From contig NC_013203.1 in the NCBI RefSeq assembly GCF_000024225.1, forward strand, positions 1 to 64,000: a DNA stretch of 64,000 nt, read 5' to 3'. A program made the position numbers and the translations under genes. Numbering within the stretch: the stretch's first letter is position 1; every line of letters begins with the position of its first letter. Under the pieces are notes generated by a model, which searched no databases, was not told the DNA's origin, and saw only the letters and a program-made list of their open reading frames with translations. Positions 20,172-29,026 of the stretch are shown piece after piece. This DNA is from Lancefieldella parvula DSM 20469. Its GTDB lineage: Bacteria; Actinomycetota; Coriobacteriia; Coriobacteriales; Atopobiaceae.

Positions 20172-20206
20172 AAGAGGTCGGAAGTCTTTTGCTTTCGACC
20201 TCTTTT
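20172..20206 (+). terminator. Terminator after the GatZ-like gene
   Basis: AGAGGTCG (20173-20180) pairs with CGACCTCT (20196-20203); inner AAG/CTT pairs extend the stem, and TTT follows. It closes the sugar operon. Confidence 0.8.
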
Positions 20207-20260
20207 CCTATGCGTTGTATCATAGAGCCAGGGTTTATTGAGATAACACAAAGGAGCGGC

Positions 20261-20719
20261 ATGTCTGAAAACGACGAACGCAAGGATGGAGTTTCTCCTG
20301 AGCTTGATATGCTCTCAACCGAGCTGCTTGGAGACGCGTTTGACCTGCTTGCAGATGGACAATCGCTTAACGTTTTGCTTGTAGTTGAGGATGCATTAGG
20401 GACTGTTGCAAGTTATGAGTTCTCTGATGACGGTCCAGAAGAGCTACTTGAAGGCGCCCACAAGCGCGTGCTTGACCTGGTCAGACAGAAGGGCAATAAA
20501 GAAGCAGGGCTTGAAGAACCTGTGCGCTATGCGCTTGTGTACGAGGGGGCCATTCAACTACTCAAAGATGGTGGTTATGAAGATGCTGTACTCCTTGAGT
20601 TTGGCGAGAAGGGCTACAAGAGTTTCTCGGCATATTCTTTAATTTACGGAAAAGGTCAAGGCGACCAGTTTGTATGGTCCGATCCTGCCCCGGCAGGGGA
20701 GCTTGAGCCACTTCTGTAA
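20261..20719 (+). CDS. Acidic hypothetical protein
   Basis: A 152-residue acidic protein that I do not recognise. ATG at 20261 follows AAAGGAG at a good distance; a longer in-frame extension to 20189 lies inside the upstream terminator and is unlikely. It has no signal peptide or membrane segment. The order of strands and helices (NVLLVVEDALGTVASYEF, then VRYALVYEGAIQ, then DAVLLEFGEKG) suggests one compact cytoplasmic alpha/beta domain. It stands alone before typA, which has its own leader; co-transcription is possible. Confidence 0.7.
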   Translation: MSENDERKDGVSPELDMLSTELLGDAFDLLADGQSLNVLLVVEDALGTVASYEFSDDGPEELLEGAHKRVLDLVRQKGNKEAGLEEPVRYALVYEGAIQLLKDGGYEDAVLLEFGEKGYKSFSAYSLIYGKGQGDQFVWSDPAPAGELEPLL

Positions 20720-20847
20720 TGAAAAAGCTGCGTTCATTGAATTTTCTGGGCACAATAGGAACGTAATTGCACTAAAGTTCTAAAGCTGATAAAAATTGGA
20801 CTTGAAACATTCAAGTTTAAGTACGAACCTTCGAGAGATAGAGATTT

Positions 20848-22686
20848 ATGCGTCAAGACAATATCAGAAATATTGCTATCATCGCCCACGTTGACCACGG
20901 CAAAACCACCATGGTTGACCAGATGCTCAAGGCAACCGATGCATTCCGCGAGAACCAGCAGGTTCAAGAAAGAATCCTGGACTCTAATGATCAGGAGCGT
21001 GAGCGCGGAATTACTATTCTGGCAAAAAACATCTCTATTGAGTATAAGGGCGTTAAGATTAACGTCATTGATACCCCCGGCCACGCTGACTTCGGCGGCG
21101 AGGTAGAGCGTGTTTTAAAGATGGCTGATGGTGCACTTCTTTTGGTTGACGCTGCCGAGGGTCCTATGCCACAGACTCGTTTTGTTCTGCGCCACGCTAT
21201 CGACGCAGGCCTTTCTATCATGATGGTTGTCAATAAGATTGACCGCGATGGCGCTCGTCCAGAGGCTGTTGTCAACGATTCTCTTGATCTTATGATGGAC
21301 CTTGGCGCAACCGATGAGCAGCTTGAGTTTACTATGGAGCACGTTGTCTTTGCTTCTGGTGTTAACGGTTATGCTCGCCTTGATCCAAATGATGGCAATG
21401 ACAACATGTTCCCTCTTCTCGATATGATTATTGATGGCCTTCCAGCTCCAGATGTTGATATTGATGGTTCTCTTGCTATGCAATGCGTTACCATTGACCA
21501 CTCCGACTACTTGGGCCGTATTGGTATTGGCCGTGTATATTCTGGAACTGTTCATACAGGCGATAAGATTCTTGTTGTTAAAAACGATGGTTCTCGCGCT
21601 ATGAGTCAGGTCAAACAGCTCTTTACCTTTGACTACCTGGGCCGTAAGGAGTGCAGCGAGGTTGACGCGGGTGATATCGCGGCAATCGTTGGCGTTGATA
21701 ACACTGACATTGGTGACGTTTACACTGATCCAGAGAACCCTGTTGAGCTTGATCCAATTGAGATTGATCCACCAACCCTTTCCATTATTTTTGAGCCTTC
21801 TACCTCGCCACTTGTTGGTCGTGAGGGAGACATTGTTGGTGGTCGTCAGCTCAAAGAGCGTCTTATGACAGAGCGCGAGAATAACGTTACCATGCGTATC
21901 GAGGAGCTTCCTGATAAGACAGGTATTGAGGTTTCTGGTCGCGGTATTTTGCACCTCTCTGTTCTTATGGAGAGCATGCGACGTGAAGGTTTTGAATTCC
22001 AGGTTGGTCGTCCTCGCGTTTTGTTTAAGAAGGACGCTCAGGGCCATACGCTTGAGCCTATTGAGCAGGCCGTTGTTGAGTGCAATCCAGAGTACGCTGG
22101 CAAGGTCATTGAGGTCTTTGGCAACGTTGGCGGTACCATGTCTATCATGGACACTGGCGAGACTCAGACACACCTTGAGTTCAAGATTCCAACTCGCGGC
22201 ATCATGGGTCTTAAGACGCGTGTCATGAATGTTACCCACGGCGATGCTGTCTTCTACCATACCTTCCTTGAGTACGGTCCTTTTGCAGGTGATATTGGCA
22301 GTCGCCAGAATGGCGCTATGATTTCTATGTCAACCGAGAAGGCCGTAGCTTATGCGCTTGGCACCCTTCAAGAGCGCGGTCAGCTCTTTGTTTCTCCAGG
22401 CGTCGAGTGCTACGAGGGTATGTTGGTTGGCGAGCGTTCAAGGCCAGGTGACATGGTTGTTAACATTGCACGTACTAAGTCTTTGGGCAACCAGAGGTCT
22501 TCAACTGCGGATATTTCAGTCCAGTTGACCCCTCCACGTCTGTTTACGTTAGAAGAAGCTCTAGAGTACATCATGGATGACGAGCTTGTTGAGATTACAC
22601 CACTTAACATTCGCATGCGTAAGCGTATTCTTTCCGAGACCGAGCGTCGTAAGTGGGCAGTTCGCAACGGTATGGTTAAGAAGTAA
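20848..22686 (+). CDS. typA: Ribosome-associated GTPase TypA/BipA
   Basis: A 612-residue translational GTPase, the normal length. The G1 motif AHVDHGKTT is near residue 12, switch II DTPGHADFGGE near 73 and NKID near 127. Domains resembling EF-G II, III and V follow, with the unique BipA C-terminal domain (residues about 480-612, with RSSTADISVQLTPPR). It binds the ribosome and supports growth at low temperature or stress and large-subunit assembly. A hairpin, ACTTGAA/TTCAAGT, at 20800-20816 lies in the leader. Confidence 0.95.
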   Translation: MRQDNIRNIAIIAHVDHGKTTMVDQMLKATDAFRENQQVQERILDSNDQERERGITILAKNISIEYKGVKINVIDTPGHADFGGEVERVLKMADGALLLVDAAEGPMPQTRFVLRHAIDAGLSIMMVVNKIDRDGARPEAVVNDSLDLMMDLGATDEQLEFTMEHVVFASGVNGYARLDPNDGNDNMFPLLDMIIDGLPAPDVDIDGSLAMQCVTIDHSDYLGRIGIGRVYSGTVHTGDKILVVKNDGSRAMSQVKQLFTFDYLGRKECSEVDAGDIAAIVGVDNTDIGDVYTDPENPVELDPIEIDPPTLSIIFEPSTSPLVGREGDIVGGRQLKERLMTERENNVTMRIEELPDKTGIEVSGRGILHLSVLMESMRREGFEFQVGRPRVLFKKDAQGHTLEPIEQAVVECNPEYAGKVIEVFGNVGGTMSIMDTGETQTHLEFKIPTRGIMGLKTRVMNVTHGDAVFYHTFLEYGPFAGDIGSRQNGAMISMSTEKAVAYALGTLQERGQLFVSPGVECYEGMLVGERSRPGDMVVNIARTKSLGNQRSSTADISVQLTPPRLFTLEEALEYIMDDELVEITPLNIRMRKRILSETERRKWAVRNGMVKK

Positions 22687-22710
22687 CATCGTCGTTTACA
22701 GATTGCTAAT

Positions 22711-22758
22711 CTGGCGAGAAAAACTTGCAGTTGCAAGGGCTTCTCGCCAGTTTTGTTT
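22711..22758 (+). terminator. Terminator after typA
   Basis: CTGGCGAGAA (22711-22720) pairs with TTCTCGCCAG (22741-22750), with an inner CTTGCA/TGCAAG stem, followed by TTTTGTTTT. Both stem arms contain the over-represented word GGCGAGAA as an inverted pair, much as uptake-sequence pairs form terminators in naturally transformable bacteria. Confidence 0.88.
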
Positions 22759-22831
22759 TAGATGAATTTTAAATAAAGACCAGGTAAATAGCGTTTTGAA
22801 AATTATGAAAAATCGCCTGTTATGTAGCTGG

Positions 22832-23575
22832 TTATTTTGATGAGATGTTGTTCTTAGGTTGCTTGCCTGGTTTGTGTGCTTTGCGACGTAGCTTATTGAC
22901 ACTGCGCATCACGTGTGGCGTGAGGTCAACGTCAGCAGGTGAAAGCACATTGAATTTGAGAGACCAGCGTCTTAAACCGACGGTAATCGCAACACAGATA
23001 ATAGCTGCCCAAATTTTGGTGACTCCTACATAAGAGACAAGTGCCCAATATGAGGTAGTACCGGCAACTGCACAAAACGCATAAAGATTGCTTCGCTGGA
23101 AAATACGAGGGATATCGCCAAGAAAAACATCGCGGAGCATACCGCCACCAACACCTGTGATGCTTCCCATTAGAATGACCGAGAAGGGGAGTAGGTGATA
23201 TACCAAGGCTTTGTCAGTGCCAACAACAGCAAAGAGGCCAACGGAGATAATGTCAGTCCATTCAAGCATACGCGGGAATCGATCAAGCGGCTCAGGGAAC
23301 ATAAACAACAAAACGGCGGTAAAAACTGCTGCTGGAATGGCGTACGGCGAGTTGAGCATGTAGACGCCACCTTGTTGCATCATGGTGTCCCTGATTAGCC
23401 CACCGCCCAAGCCGCCTAAAAGGCCAAGACCTACAAATCCCACAAGGTCTAAGTGGCGATCTCGTGCGACTAAAATTCCGGAAATAGCACCAATAATTAC
23501 CGTCAGAAGGTCTAGCCAGTAGGGGATACTCACAGAAATTGCATCTATACCATAAGGCGAGAAAAACGGTGGCAT
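22832..23575 (-). CDS. TRIC-like/UPF0126 membrane channel or transporter
   Basis: A 247-residue membrane protein with seven predicted hydrophobic segments in two repeats of three plus one. Each repeat has the family loop: GGGLIRDTM near residue 58 and GGGMLRDV near residue 144. The family includes bacterial homologues of trimeric intracellular cation channels and glycine-uptake proteins such as YadS/YicG. The C-terminus is Lys-rich. The actual solute is unknown. It is convergent with typA. Confidence 0.88.
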   Translation of the reverse strand: MPPFFSPYGIDAISVSIPYWLDLLTVIIGAISGILVARDRHLDLVGFVGLGLLGGLGGGLIRDTMMQQGGVYMLNSPYAIPAAVFTAVLLFMFPEPLDRFPRMLEWTDIISVGLFAVVGTDKALVYHLLPFSVILMGSITGVGGGMLRDVFLGDIPRIFQRSNLYAFCAVAGTTSYWALVSYVGVTKIWAAIICVAITVGLRRWSLKFNVLSPADVDLTPHVMRSVNKLRRKAHKPGKQPKNNISSK

Positions 23576-23702
23576 CCATACCTCCTACTGGTGTTTTTAC
23601 TTTTTATTAGTATGACAATACTACACATGTATTAAAAATACACAGAACTTCTCGCCCTATATTGGTGAGAAATCCGTTATACTGACCGATGCGGTTTTAT
23701 AT

Positions 23703-23793
23703 GGAGAGTTGTCCGAGTGGCCGAAGGAGCACGATTGGAAATCGTGTAGGCGTCTAAAGCGTCTCCAGGGTTCAAATCCCTGACTCTCCGCCA
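23703..23793 (+). tRNA. tRNA-Ser (GGA)
   Basis: A class II tRNA with a long variable arm. Acceptor GGAGAGT pairs with ACTCTCC; the anticodon stem ACGAT/ATCGT encloses loop TGGAAA region with anticodon GGA; the variable arm is TAGGCGTCTAAAGCGTCT; the T loop is TTCAAAT; CCA is encoded. Confidence 0.95.
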
Positions 23794-23801
23794 GAATTTT
23801 C

Positions 23802-23824
23802 ACGGCGCCTACGGGCGCCGTTTC
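23802..23824 (+). terminator. Hairpin between the tRNA-Ser genes
   Basis: ACGGCGCC (23802-23809) pairs with GGCGCCGT (23814-23821) around a TACG tetraloop, followed by TTTC. It could end transcription partially or direct processing between the two tRNAs. Confidence 0.6.
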
Positions 23825-23831
23825 ACCCTTC

Positions 23832-23922
23832 GGAGGGGTGGCAGAGTGGTTGAATGCGGCGGTCTCGAAAACCGTTTACCCCTTTTAGGGGTACGAGGGT
23901 TCGAATCCCTCCTCCTCCGCCA
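23832..23922 (+). tRNA. tRNA-Ser (CGA)
   Basis: A class II tRNA. Acceptor GGAGGGG pairs with CTCCTCC (one G-U); the anticodon stem GCGGT/ACCGT encloses loop CTCGAAA with anticodon CGA; the variable arm is built on TACCCC/GGGGTA; the T loop is TTCGAAT; CCA is encoded. It lies 38 bp after tRNA-Ser (GGA). Confidence 0.95.
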
Positions 23923-24039
23923 TTTAATATTTTGATTTGATTAATTGCTGCTAATACAGATATATTTATTTGTTGTTTTTATATAGAATGCTTTAGGATA
24001 GTAATTCGATGTCATTTTTTGACACGAGGGGAGAATTAA

Positions 24040-25455
24040 ATGGCTGTTTCAGCAGATGAATTGAACGGCTACAGGCGCGATCGCTATTTTGCGCGCTCCT
24101 GGGCACTTTTGACCATGGAAAAGGGTTGGTGGAAGCCTGTTCTTATCATGGCTCTATTTGGCCTTATTCCAATTGTTGGAATCCTTGCACTTGTTGGATA
24201 TGCACTTGAGACTGCACGCGTGACTGCATGGGGTATTAATGCTGGTCCAAAGCAGAAGGATCTTAAGTTTGGCACTTACATTGCAACTGGTTTCAAGGCG
24301 GCTGTAATTGCACTTGCATTTGGTTTGGCATACAGCATTGCGTTCACAATCCTTGCTTTTATCCCAGTCGTTAATCTGATTCTTATTCCTATCTTTATCG
24401 TTGTAGCATTTGTTTATCCATTGCTTATCAACGTTATTCAGGTTCGTGCAGCAGTTTATGGACGTATCTCTGCTGGTTTTGCTTTTAAAAATATCTTTGA
24501 GATGATTAAGCATGACGTAGGCGGCTTGTTCCGTATCTTTGGTATGGGCATTGTGCTTGCCATTGTTACTTCTATTATTATGGGTATCATTGGCGGCAGC
24601 GCTGCAATTAGCATGATTGTAAACGTTGTCACTCAGGCTATAGCTATTGCAAAAACTCAGAATATTACTAGTGAGAGCCAGCTAATTGTTATCATGGTTG
24701 CTCTTCTTGCACGTGGCGTCCTTCAGATGGGACCAATCTTCCTTGCTATTGGCTATATTGGTCACGTGTTAGGCCTTATCGTTATGCTTCTTATGCAGAA
24801 CGCAATTGCCCTTTGGATGCGTCAGTATAATGTTTCTGCATGGGGACAGAGCAACGATCCACTGCCACCATTTATTAACGATCCTCGCGATGGCGCAGCT
24901 GCTGCTTATTCAGCTCCATCGCCAGTTGCTCCAACTGCACCAGTTGCAACCGCCGCTCCTGCAGTAGCACCTGTCGCTGTTCCTGTTACAGCATCAGCAA
25001 CAACAGTTGCTCCTGAGGTTCCAGGTGCGGCTCCAGTTCCAGCGGCACCTGCAGCTCCAGTTGAGCCCGTAGCAGCTCCAGCTCCAACGGCTCCCGTAGC
25101 CCCCGCTGCCCCAGTAGCTCCAGCAGCACCCGCCGCTCCTGCTGCTCCAGTAGCACCAGCTGAACCCACCGCACCAGTAGCCCCGACATCACCAGCAGCT
25201 CCAGTTGCACCAGCAGCACCAGCTGCTCCTGCTACACCAGCAGCTCCAGCATCGCCTGCCGCCCCAGTTGCACCTGTTGCACCAGCAACACCTGTGGTTC
25301 CAGAGGCACCTGTTGCACCCGCAGCTCTAGAGCCTGCGCCAGCTTCAACCATTGTTGTTGAGCCGGTTATTCCAGTAACTCCAGAGACCCCTGAAGCACC
25401 AGCTGCTCCAGAAGACGCATCAACTCAGAATCCTGAGGAACCTGCAGCTCAATAA
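24040..25455 (+). CDS. Polytopic membrane protein (DUF4013-like) with Pro/Ala-rich tail
   Basis: A 471-residue protein. Residues about 1-265 form a membrane domain with about six hydrophobic segments, resembling DUF4013 proteins (start [20 protein letters not shown]). Residues about 290-450 are a low-complexity Pro/Ala/Val tail of APVAPAAP-type units, ending in an acidic NPEEP stretch; such tails often act as flexible spacers. Codons within the tail vary, so it is a protein-level repeat rather than a recent DNA duplication. The function is unknown. It stands alone between tRNAs and a strong terminator. Confidence 0.8.
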   Translation: MAVSADELNGYRRDRYFARSWALLTMEKGWWKPVLIMALFGLIPIVGILALVGYALETARVTAWGINAGPKQKDLKFGTYIATGFKAAVIALAFGLAYSIAFTILAFIPVVNLILIPIFIVVAFVYPLLINVIQVRAAVYGRISAGFAFKNIFEMIKHDVGGLFRIFGMGIVLAIVTSIIMGIIGGSAAISMIVNVVTQAIAIAKTQNITSESQLIVIMVALLARGVLQMGPIFLAIGYIGHVLGLIVMLLMQNAIALWMRQYNVSAWGQSNDPLPPFINDPRDGAAAAYSAPSPVAPTAPVATAAPAVAPVAVPVTASATTVAPEVPGAAPVPAAPAAPVEPVAAPAPTAPVAPAAPVAPAAPAAPAAPVAPAEPTAPVAPTSPAAPVAPAAPAAPATPAAPASPAAPVAPVAPATPVVPEAPVAPAALEPAPASTIVVEPVIPVTPETPEAPAAPEDASTQNPEEPAAQ

Positions 25456-25475
25456 TATAGAGCACATATAAAAGA

Positions 25476-25514
25476 AACGACCATCATGCAGATTGTGTGA
25501 TGGTCGTTTTTTTT
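25476..25514 (+). terminator. Terminator after the Pro/Ala-rich membrane protein
   Basis: AACGACCATCA (25476-25486) pairs with TGATGGTCGTT (25498-25508), followed by a run of T to 25514. A strong intrinsic terminator. The rest of the gap to rpsF (25515-25758) holds the rpsF promoter and leader and nothing else that I can see. Confidence 0.92.
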
Positions 25515-25678
25515 AATCCTATATTTCTTAAATTGCGTCTTTAACCATTCTTTAGAAAGATTCGCGTCAGACATCTGCAAGATCAGAGACAAAATGCCGA
25601 CAAATTGTCAAATTAAGCTTTATATGTGGACTGCATGTGAGAAAAATTGTGGGCTAGTTTCGTAATTGAGCATTTATG

Positions 25679-25734
25679 TGGTATGATGCTTGGTCGAACT
25701 TTCCTGCTTCGGGTGCACCTTCACTTCCCGAAGC
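25679..25734 (+). promoter_or_regulatory. rpsF promoter and leader hairpin
   Basis: An extended -10 box, TGG-TATGAT, lies at 25679-25687 without a good -35. The leader then forms GCTTCGG (25706-25712) with CCGAAGC (25728-25734), with an inner GTG/CAC pairing and a 3' bulge of three bases. S6-S18 leaders in other bacteria use a bulged hairpin to let the proteins repress their own operon; this one resembles it only in outline. Confidence 0.45.
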
Positions 25735-25758
25735 CATTAGCCCAGAGGAGGTGACAAT

Positions 25759-26052
25759 ATGAAGGCCTATGAACTGCTGTTTTTTGTTGATCCAGCTTCC
25801 ACAGAGGAAGTCCGCGCTGGCGTAATGAAGCGTATTGACGTTGCTATCACCGCTGACGGCGGAGTAGTCGACAGCGTCGAGGACTGGGGTAAGCGAAAGC
25901 TTGCTTTTGAGATCGACGATCTTACCGAGGGTGACTATACCCTCATCAATTTCCATGCAGATCCAACGCAGATTGCAGAGCTTGATCGAGTTCTGCGAAT
26001 CAACGATGCTGTTAAGCGTCATATGATTGTGCGTCGAGTCGATAAGGACTAA
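25759..26052 (+). CDS. rpsF: 30S ribosomal protein S6
   Basis: A 97-residue ribosomal protein, normal length, with the family start YELLFFVDP and the core VEDWGKRKLAFEIDDLTEGDY in pieces. It binds S18 on the platform of the small subunit. First gene of rpsF-ssb-rpsR. The stop lies inside AAGGACTAAGTCCTT, and a GTGGAA/TTCCAC hairpin (26070-26084) precedes ssb. Confidence 0.97.
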   Translation: MKAYELLFFVDPASTEEVRAGVMKRIDVAITADGGVVDSVEDWGKRKLAFEIDDLTEGDYTLINFHADPTQIAELDRVLRINDAVKRHMIVRRVDKD

Positions 26053-26104
26053 GTCCTTGTATTGGAAAAGTGGAATTATTCCACGATGAGAGGTAGTGAG
26101 ATTA

Positions 26105-26557
26105 ATGAGTATTAACAGGGTTAACATTTCGGGCAACCTGACCCGTGACCCGGAGCTTCGCTCCACAGCAGGCGGTACCCAAATCCTATCCTTCGGCGTT
26201 GCGGTTAATGATCGTCGCAGGAATCAGCAGACTGGTGAGTGGGAAGATGTTCCTAACTTTATTGACTGCGTAGTGTTTGGTCAGCGTGCTGAAGCACTTT
26301 CCCGCTTCCTCTCCAAGGGTTCGAAGGTTGCTATTGAAGGCAAACTTCGTTTTAGCTCCTGGGAGACGAAGGAAGGACAACGTCGCAGCAAGCTTGAGGT
26401 TGTTGTCGATGAGGTTGAGTTCCTTTCTAGGAATCAGCAGGGTGGAGCCCCTACATCACAAGGCGCACCATCTTATGCAGCTCCAACTCCACAGGCACCC
26501 GCTCCCGTTCCGGCTCCGCCAGACGAGGAGTTCTACGATGCTGATATTCCGTTTTAA
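26105..26557 (+). CDS. ssb: Single-stranded DNA-binding protein
   Basis: A 150-residue OB-fold protein. The conserved start SINRVNISGNLTRDPELRST, the DVPNFIDCVVFGQRAE strand and the acidic C-terminal tip ending DADIPF, used to recruit repair and replication partners, are all present. The linker (about 112-140) is rich in Pro, Ala and Gln. ATG at 26105 was chosen; an in-frame GTG at 26096 lies too near AGAGG. Co-operonic with rpsF and rpsR. Confidence 0.96.
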   Translation: MSINRVNISGNLTRDPELRSTAGGTQILSFGVAVNDRRRNQQTGEWEDVPNFIDCVVFGQRAEALSRFLSKGSKVAIEGKLRFSSWETKEGQRRSKLEVVVDEVEFLSRNQQGGAPTSQGAPSYAAPTPQAPAPVPAPPDEEFYDADIPF

Positions 26558-26605
26558 ACATTAGACAGCAGCACAGTTGTTACTGTCATCTGAAAGGTAA
26601 AAGAC

Positions 26606-26878
26606 ATGGCTCAGCAGAAACAAGATTTTCAGCGCCAGCCGCGTCGCAAGTATTGCCAGTTCTGCAAGGAAGAGACTGAGTTCATCGACTACAAAGATAC
26701 TCAGCTTCTTCGCAAGTATATGACCGATCGTGGCAAGATTAAGCCTCGTCGTGTCACTGGCACCTGCACGCAGCACCAGCACGACATTGCACTTGCTATC
26801 AAGCGCGCACGCGAGATGGCACTTCTGCCCTACACCGTCCCTGTGGTTTCTAGCCGCGGTGGCCGTAGTCGCGGATAA
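26606..26878 (+). CDS. rpsR: 30S ribosomal protein S18
   Basis: A 90-residue S18, partner of S6. It keeps cysteines that suit zinc binding (KYCQFCKEE near residue 15 and TCTQHQHD near residue 52), the C+ form. The central [17 protein letters not shown] is typical. The tail is Gly/Arg-rich. Third gene of the rpsF operon. Confidence 0.97.
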   Translation: MAQQKQDFQRQPRRKYCQFCKEETEFIDYKDTQLLRKYMTDRGKIKPRRVTGTCTQHQHDIALAIKRAREMALLPYTVPVVSSRGGRSRG

Positions 26879-26910
26879 CCTATCTGTTCTTTAGGTAAAG
26901 TTGGTTAGCA

Positions 26911-27969
26911 ATGGATAGACCGGATTCAAACATTCCTCAGGCACCTGAAGGGTATTCTCGCCCAGAGAGTAGCTCGCAGAATTTTGCCGGTCCAAGTAAC
27001 CAAAACGGAGGCAAGCCGCGTCTGTTTGAGGCTCCAACTTATAAGCAAGGCTTTATGCTTTGCGTTATTGGTGGAGTTATTACTGGGTTCCTTTCTTTTA
27101 TTGGAGCTGCTCTGGTTGCTTATGGCATGGTAATTGCTGTCTATTGCAAAAAGGGGCACGGATGGTTTGGTCCCGCTATCACTTCGGTGTTTATTACGGG
27201 TGTGGTAGCTTATTTGCTTTCGGGACCAACAGAGGCGGCAACTTCGGTTACTGCTTGTGCACTTGCTCTTGGAGTTGGCTGCGCTTTTGCAACAGAGAAG
27301 CTCACCGTTGGTGTTGGATCTCTTCTTGTGGGAGCAACAGCTTTGGCACTTCTGGGGTACGATGCGTTCTTCGCTACAATTGCAGGAACAACTCTGCCCG
27401 AGCTTGCTCAGAACGTATTTAATCAATACGCTTCACAGGTCTCAAGTGCTTCTCCAGAGATCCAAGAGGGTCTTTCAACTGCAAGGTCACTCTTTATGCT
27501 CTTTTGGCCAACCAGCTATACCGGTATGGCGCTTTTATATTTTGTAATTGCGCGTTTTGGAGCTCGAACAGTGTATAAAGCGCTGACAAGAGACCCACAG
27601 AAGTTGCCACAGTTCCAGCTAATGGATGTTCCCTTTTGGATGTGCGCTCTTACGGTGGCCAACTTGTTTGTGTATGCACTTTCAAGCACCATTTTGCCTG
27701 CACAAGACGTGCTTCAGCTTATTACGCTGAATGTATTTATGGCCCTTAGAGTTGTTTTTGCTCTTCAAGGTCTCGCAGTGCTCACGTGGTTTGTGTGCGA
27801 GAAACACTGCTCACCAGCACTTTCTCTGTCACTGTTTGTATTGGCAGGCATGTTAGAAGTTCAGTTAGGCGTTATGGCTCTTGTAGGACTTATTGACGCC
27901 TGGGCAAACTTTCGAAAACTTGATCGCTCAGGAAGCCAGGATTCAGAGCCTACGATAAACAACAACTAG
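26911..27969 (+). CDS. DUF2232 (YybS-like) membrane protein
   Basis: A 352-residue protein with a polar N-terminal 45 residues and about eight hydrophobic segments, placed between rpsR and rplI exactly where yybS lies in Bacillus. The function is unknown in the family. The start ATG at 26911 lacks a strong ribosome site. The stop is followed by a small AGTCGAT/ATCGACT hairpin (27968-27984) just before the rplI ribosome site. Confidence 0.78.
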   Translation: MDRPDSNIPQAPEGYSRPESSSQNFAGPSNQNGGKPRLFEAPTYKQGFMLCVIGGVITGFLSFIGAALVAYGMVIAVYCKKGHGWFGPAITSVFITGVVAYLLSGPTEAATSVTACALALGVGCAFATEKLTVGVGSLLVGATALALLGYDAFFATIAGTTLPELAQNVFNQYASQVSSASPEIQEGLSTARSLFMLFWPTSYTGMALLYFVIARFGARTVYKALTRDPQKLPQFQLMDVPFWMCALTVANLFVYALSSTILPAQDVLQLITLNVFMALRVVFALQGLAVLTWFVCEKHCSPALSLSLFVLAGMLEVQLGVMALVGLIDAWANFRKLDRSGSQDSEPTINNN

Positions 27970-28001
27970 TCGATACTATCGACTCATCAAAGGAGTTTCC
28001 C

Positions 28002-28526
28002 ATGAAAGTTATTCTCTTGGGCGAGCTTCGCGGTAAGGGCGGCGAAGGCGACATTGTAGATGTCGCACAGGGTTATGCGGAGAACTTCCTGTTCCCCAAC
28101 AAGATTGCCCAGCCTGCTACACCGGGTAACATCAAGCAGCTTGAGGAGCGTCGTCACAATATCGCTAAGCGCGAAGAGCAGCGTATTGCTGACGCAAATG
28201 CTACTAAGGCAGCTCTTGATGGCAAGCTCGTAACCGTTGACGCTCGTATTGGTGAGGAAGGCCAGCTCTTTGGTTCCGTCACCACCGCTCAGATTGCTGA
28301 TGCAATCGAAGCACAGCTCAACGTCACTGTTGACCGTAAGCGCATTGCTCGCAGCGCTGCTATCAAGACCGCTGGTCGCCACAATGTCACCATTGAGCTT
28401 TATCGTGACATTACCGCTACCGTTGCTGTTCTTGTTGGCAAGGACGATACTGCTCCTGCAGAGGAGGAGGCCGAGGAGACCGTTGCTGAGGCAGCTGTTG
28501 AGGTTGAGGTTGAGTCCGCTGAGTAG
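28002..28526 (+). CDS. rplI: 50S ribosomal protein L9
   Basis: A 174-residue L9. The N-terminal RNA-binding domain has MKVILLGELRGKGGEGDIVDV and YAENFLFPNKIA, then a long helix, then the C-terminal domain. It is about 25 residues longer than usual, due to a Glu/Ala/Val-rich acidic tail. AAAGGAG precedes the ATG. An 18-bp perfect palindrome, TTTTATGCATGCATAAAA, lies right after the stop (28527-28544). Confidence 0.97.
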   Translation: MKVILLGELRGKGGEGDIVDVAQGYAENFLFPNKIAQPATPGNIKQLEERRHNIAKREEQRIADANATKAALDGKLVTVDARIGEEGQLFGSVTTAQIADAIEAQLNVTVDRKRIARSAAIKTAGRHNVTIELYRDITATVAVLVGKDDTAPAEEEAEETVAEAAVEVEVESAE

Positions 28527-28655
28527 TTTTATGCATGCATAAAACACTGCGCTCCTGCATTTTTTGATGGTTTATACAATTTCTATAGTTTTCTACAGAT
28601 TTGTAAGCTTTTATAGAGAGCTCAGCCATCTGAAAAGAATGGAATGTTTGTTCGA

Positions 28656-28695
28656 ACCACCCCTTTGTGAAACATAACAAAGGGGTGGTCTTTTT
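28656..28695 (+). terminator. Terminator of the rpsF-rplI operon
   Basis: ACCACCCCTTTGT (28656-28668) pairs perfectly over 13 bp with ACAAAGGGGTGGT (28677-28689), with an 8-base loop and CTTTTT after it. Confidence 0.93.
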
Positions 28696-28856
28696 ATGTG
28701 TAGACGGAACAGTATATTTTTTTCTGTTCTACCTGCGGTTATTCATAATGTTATGTAAAACATATTCACTTAACCTGCGGAATTGTAATTTGATTTGTAT
28801 AATCGCAGATAAGCAATTGTGTAGAAAATACTACGTGTCGAAAAAAGTCAAAAAAA

Positions 28857-28874
28857 TGTTGAAAACGTTGAAAA
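28857..28874. promoter_or_regulatory. Tandem DnaA-box-like sites before dnaB
   Basis: TGTTGAAAA (28857-28865) is followed without a gap by CGTTGAAAA (28866-28874). The first equals TTTTCAACA, the box found around dnaA, and the second differs at one base. A nearby TGTTGAAGA (28919-28927) is a weaker match. This suggests DnaA control of dnaB, but the motif also occurs in coding sequence by chance, for example inside purF. Confidence 0.4.
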
Positions 28875-29026
28875 CTCAAGGAAATCCCGCTCAGGGTATG
28901 CGAGTTTTGGGAAATCGTGTTGAAGACTTATTTTTTAAAATTTTGCAAGTCAAAATGACTCTTTATTTTTTTGAAAAGTACACTACTATTCAGATTCATT
29001 CCCAAAAAACATGATTGGAAAAGACG

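Larger units (their letters stand above)
28527..29026. other. rplI-dnaB intergenic region
   Basis: A 500-bp gap without a convincing gene. It holds the 18-bp palindrome after rplI, a strong terminator at 28656-28695, and an AT-rich stretch (28740-29000) that should contain the dnaB promoter. An open frame at 28667-29014 has poor protein character and starts inside the terminator; I reject it. Tandem origin-type boxes lie at 28857-28874. Confidence 0.7.

Noticed and set aside
21115-22260. Long antisense frame inside typA
   Set aside because: A shadow of a strongly conserved gene with no ribosome site or protein-like character.
24906-25352. Collagen-like Gly-Ala-rich frame on the minus strand
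   Set aside because: It is the mirror of the Pro/Ala-rich tail of the plus-strand membrane protein, without a ribosome site.
28667-29014. 115-residue frame before dnaB
   Set aside because: It begins inside a terminator hairpin, lacks a ribosome site and is driven by AT-rich sequence.
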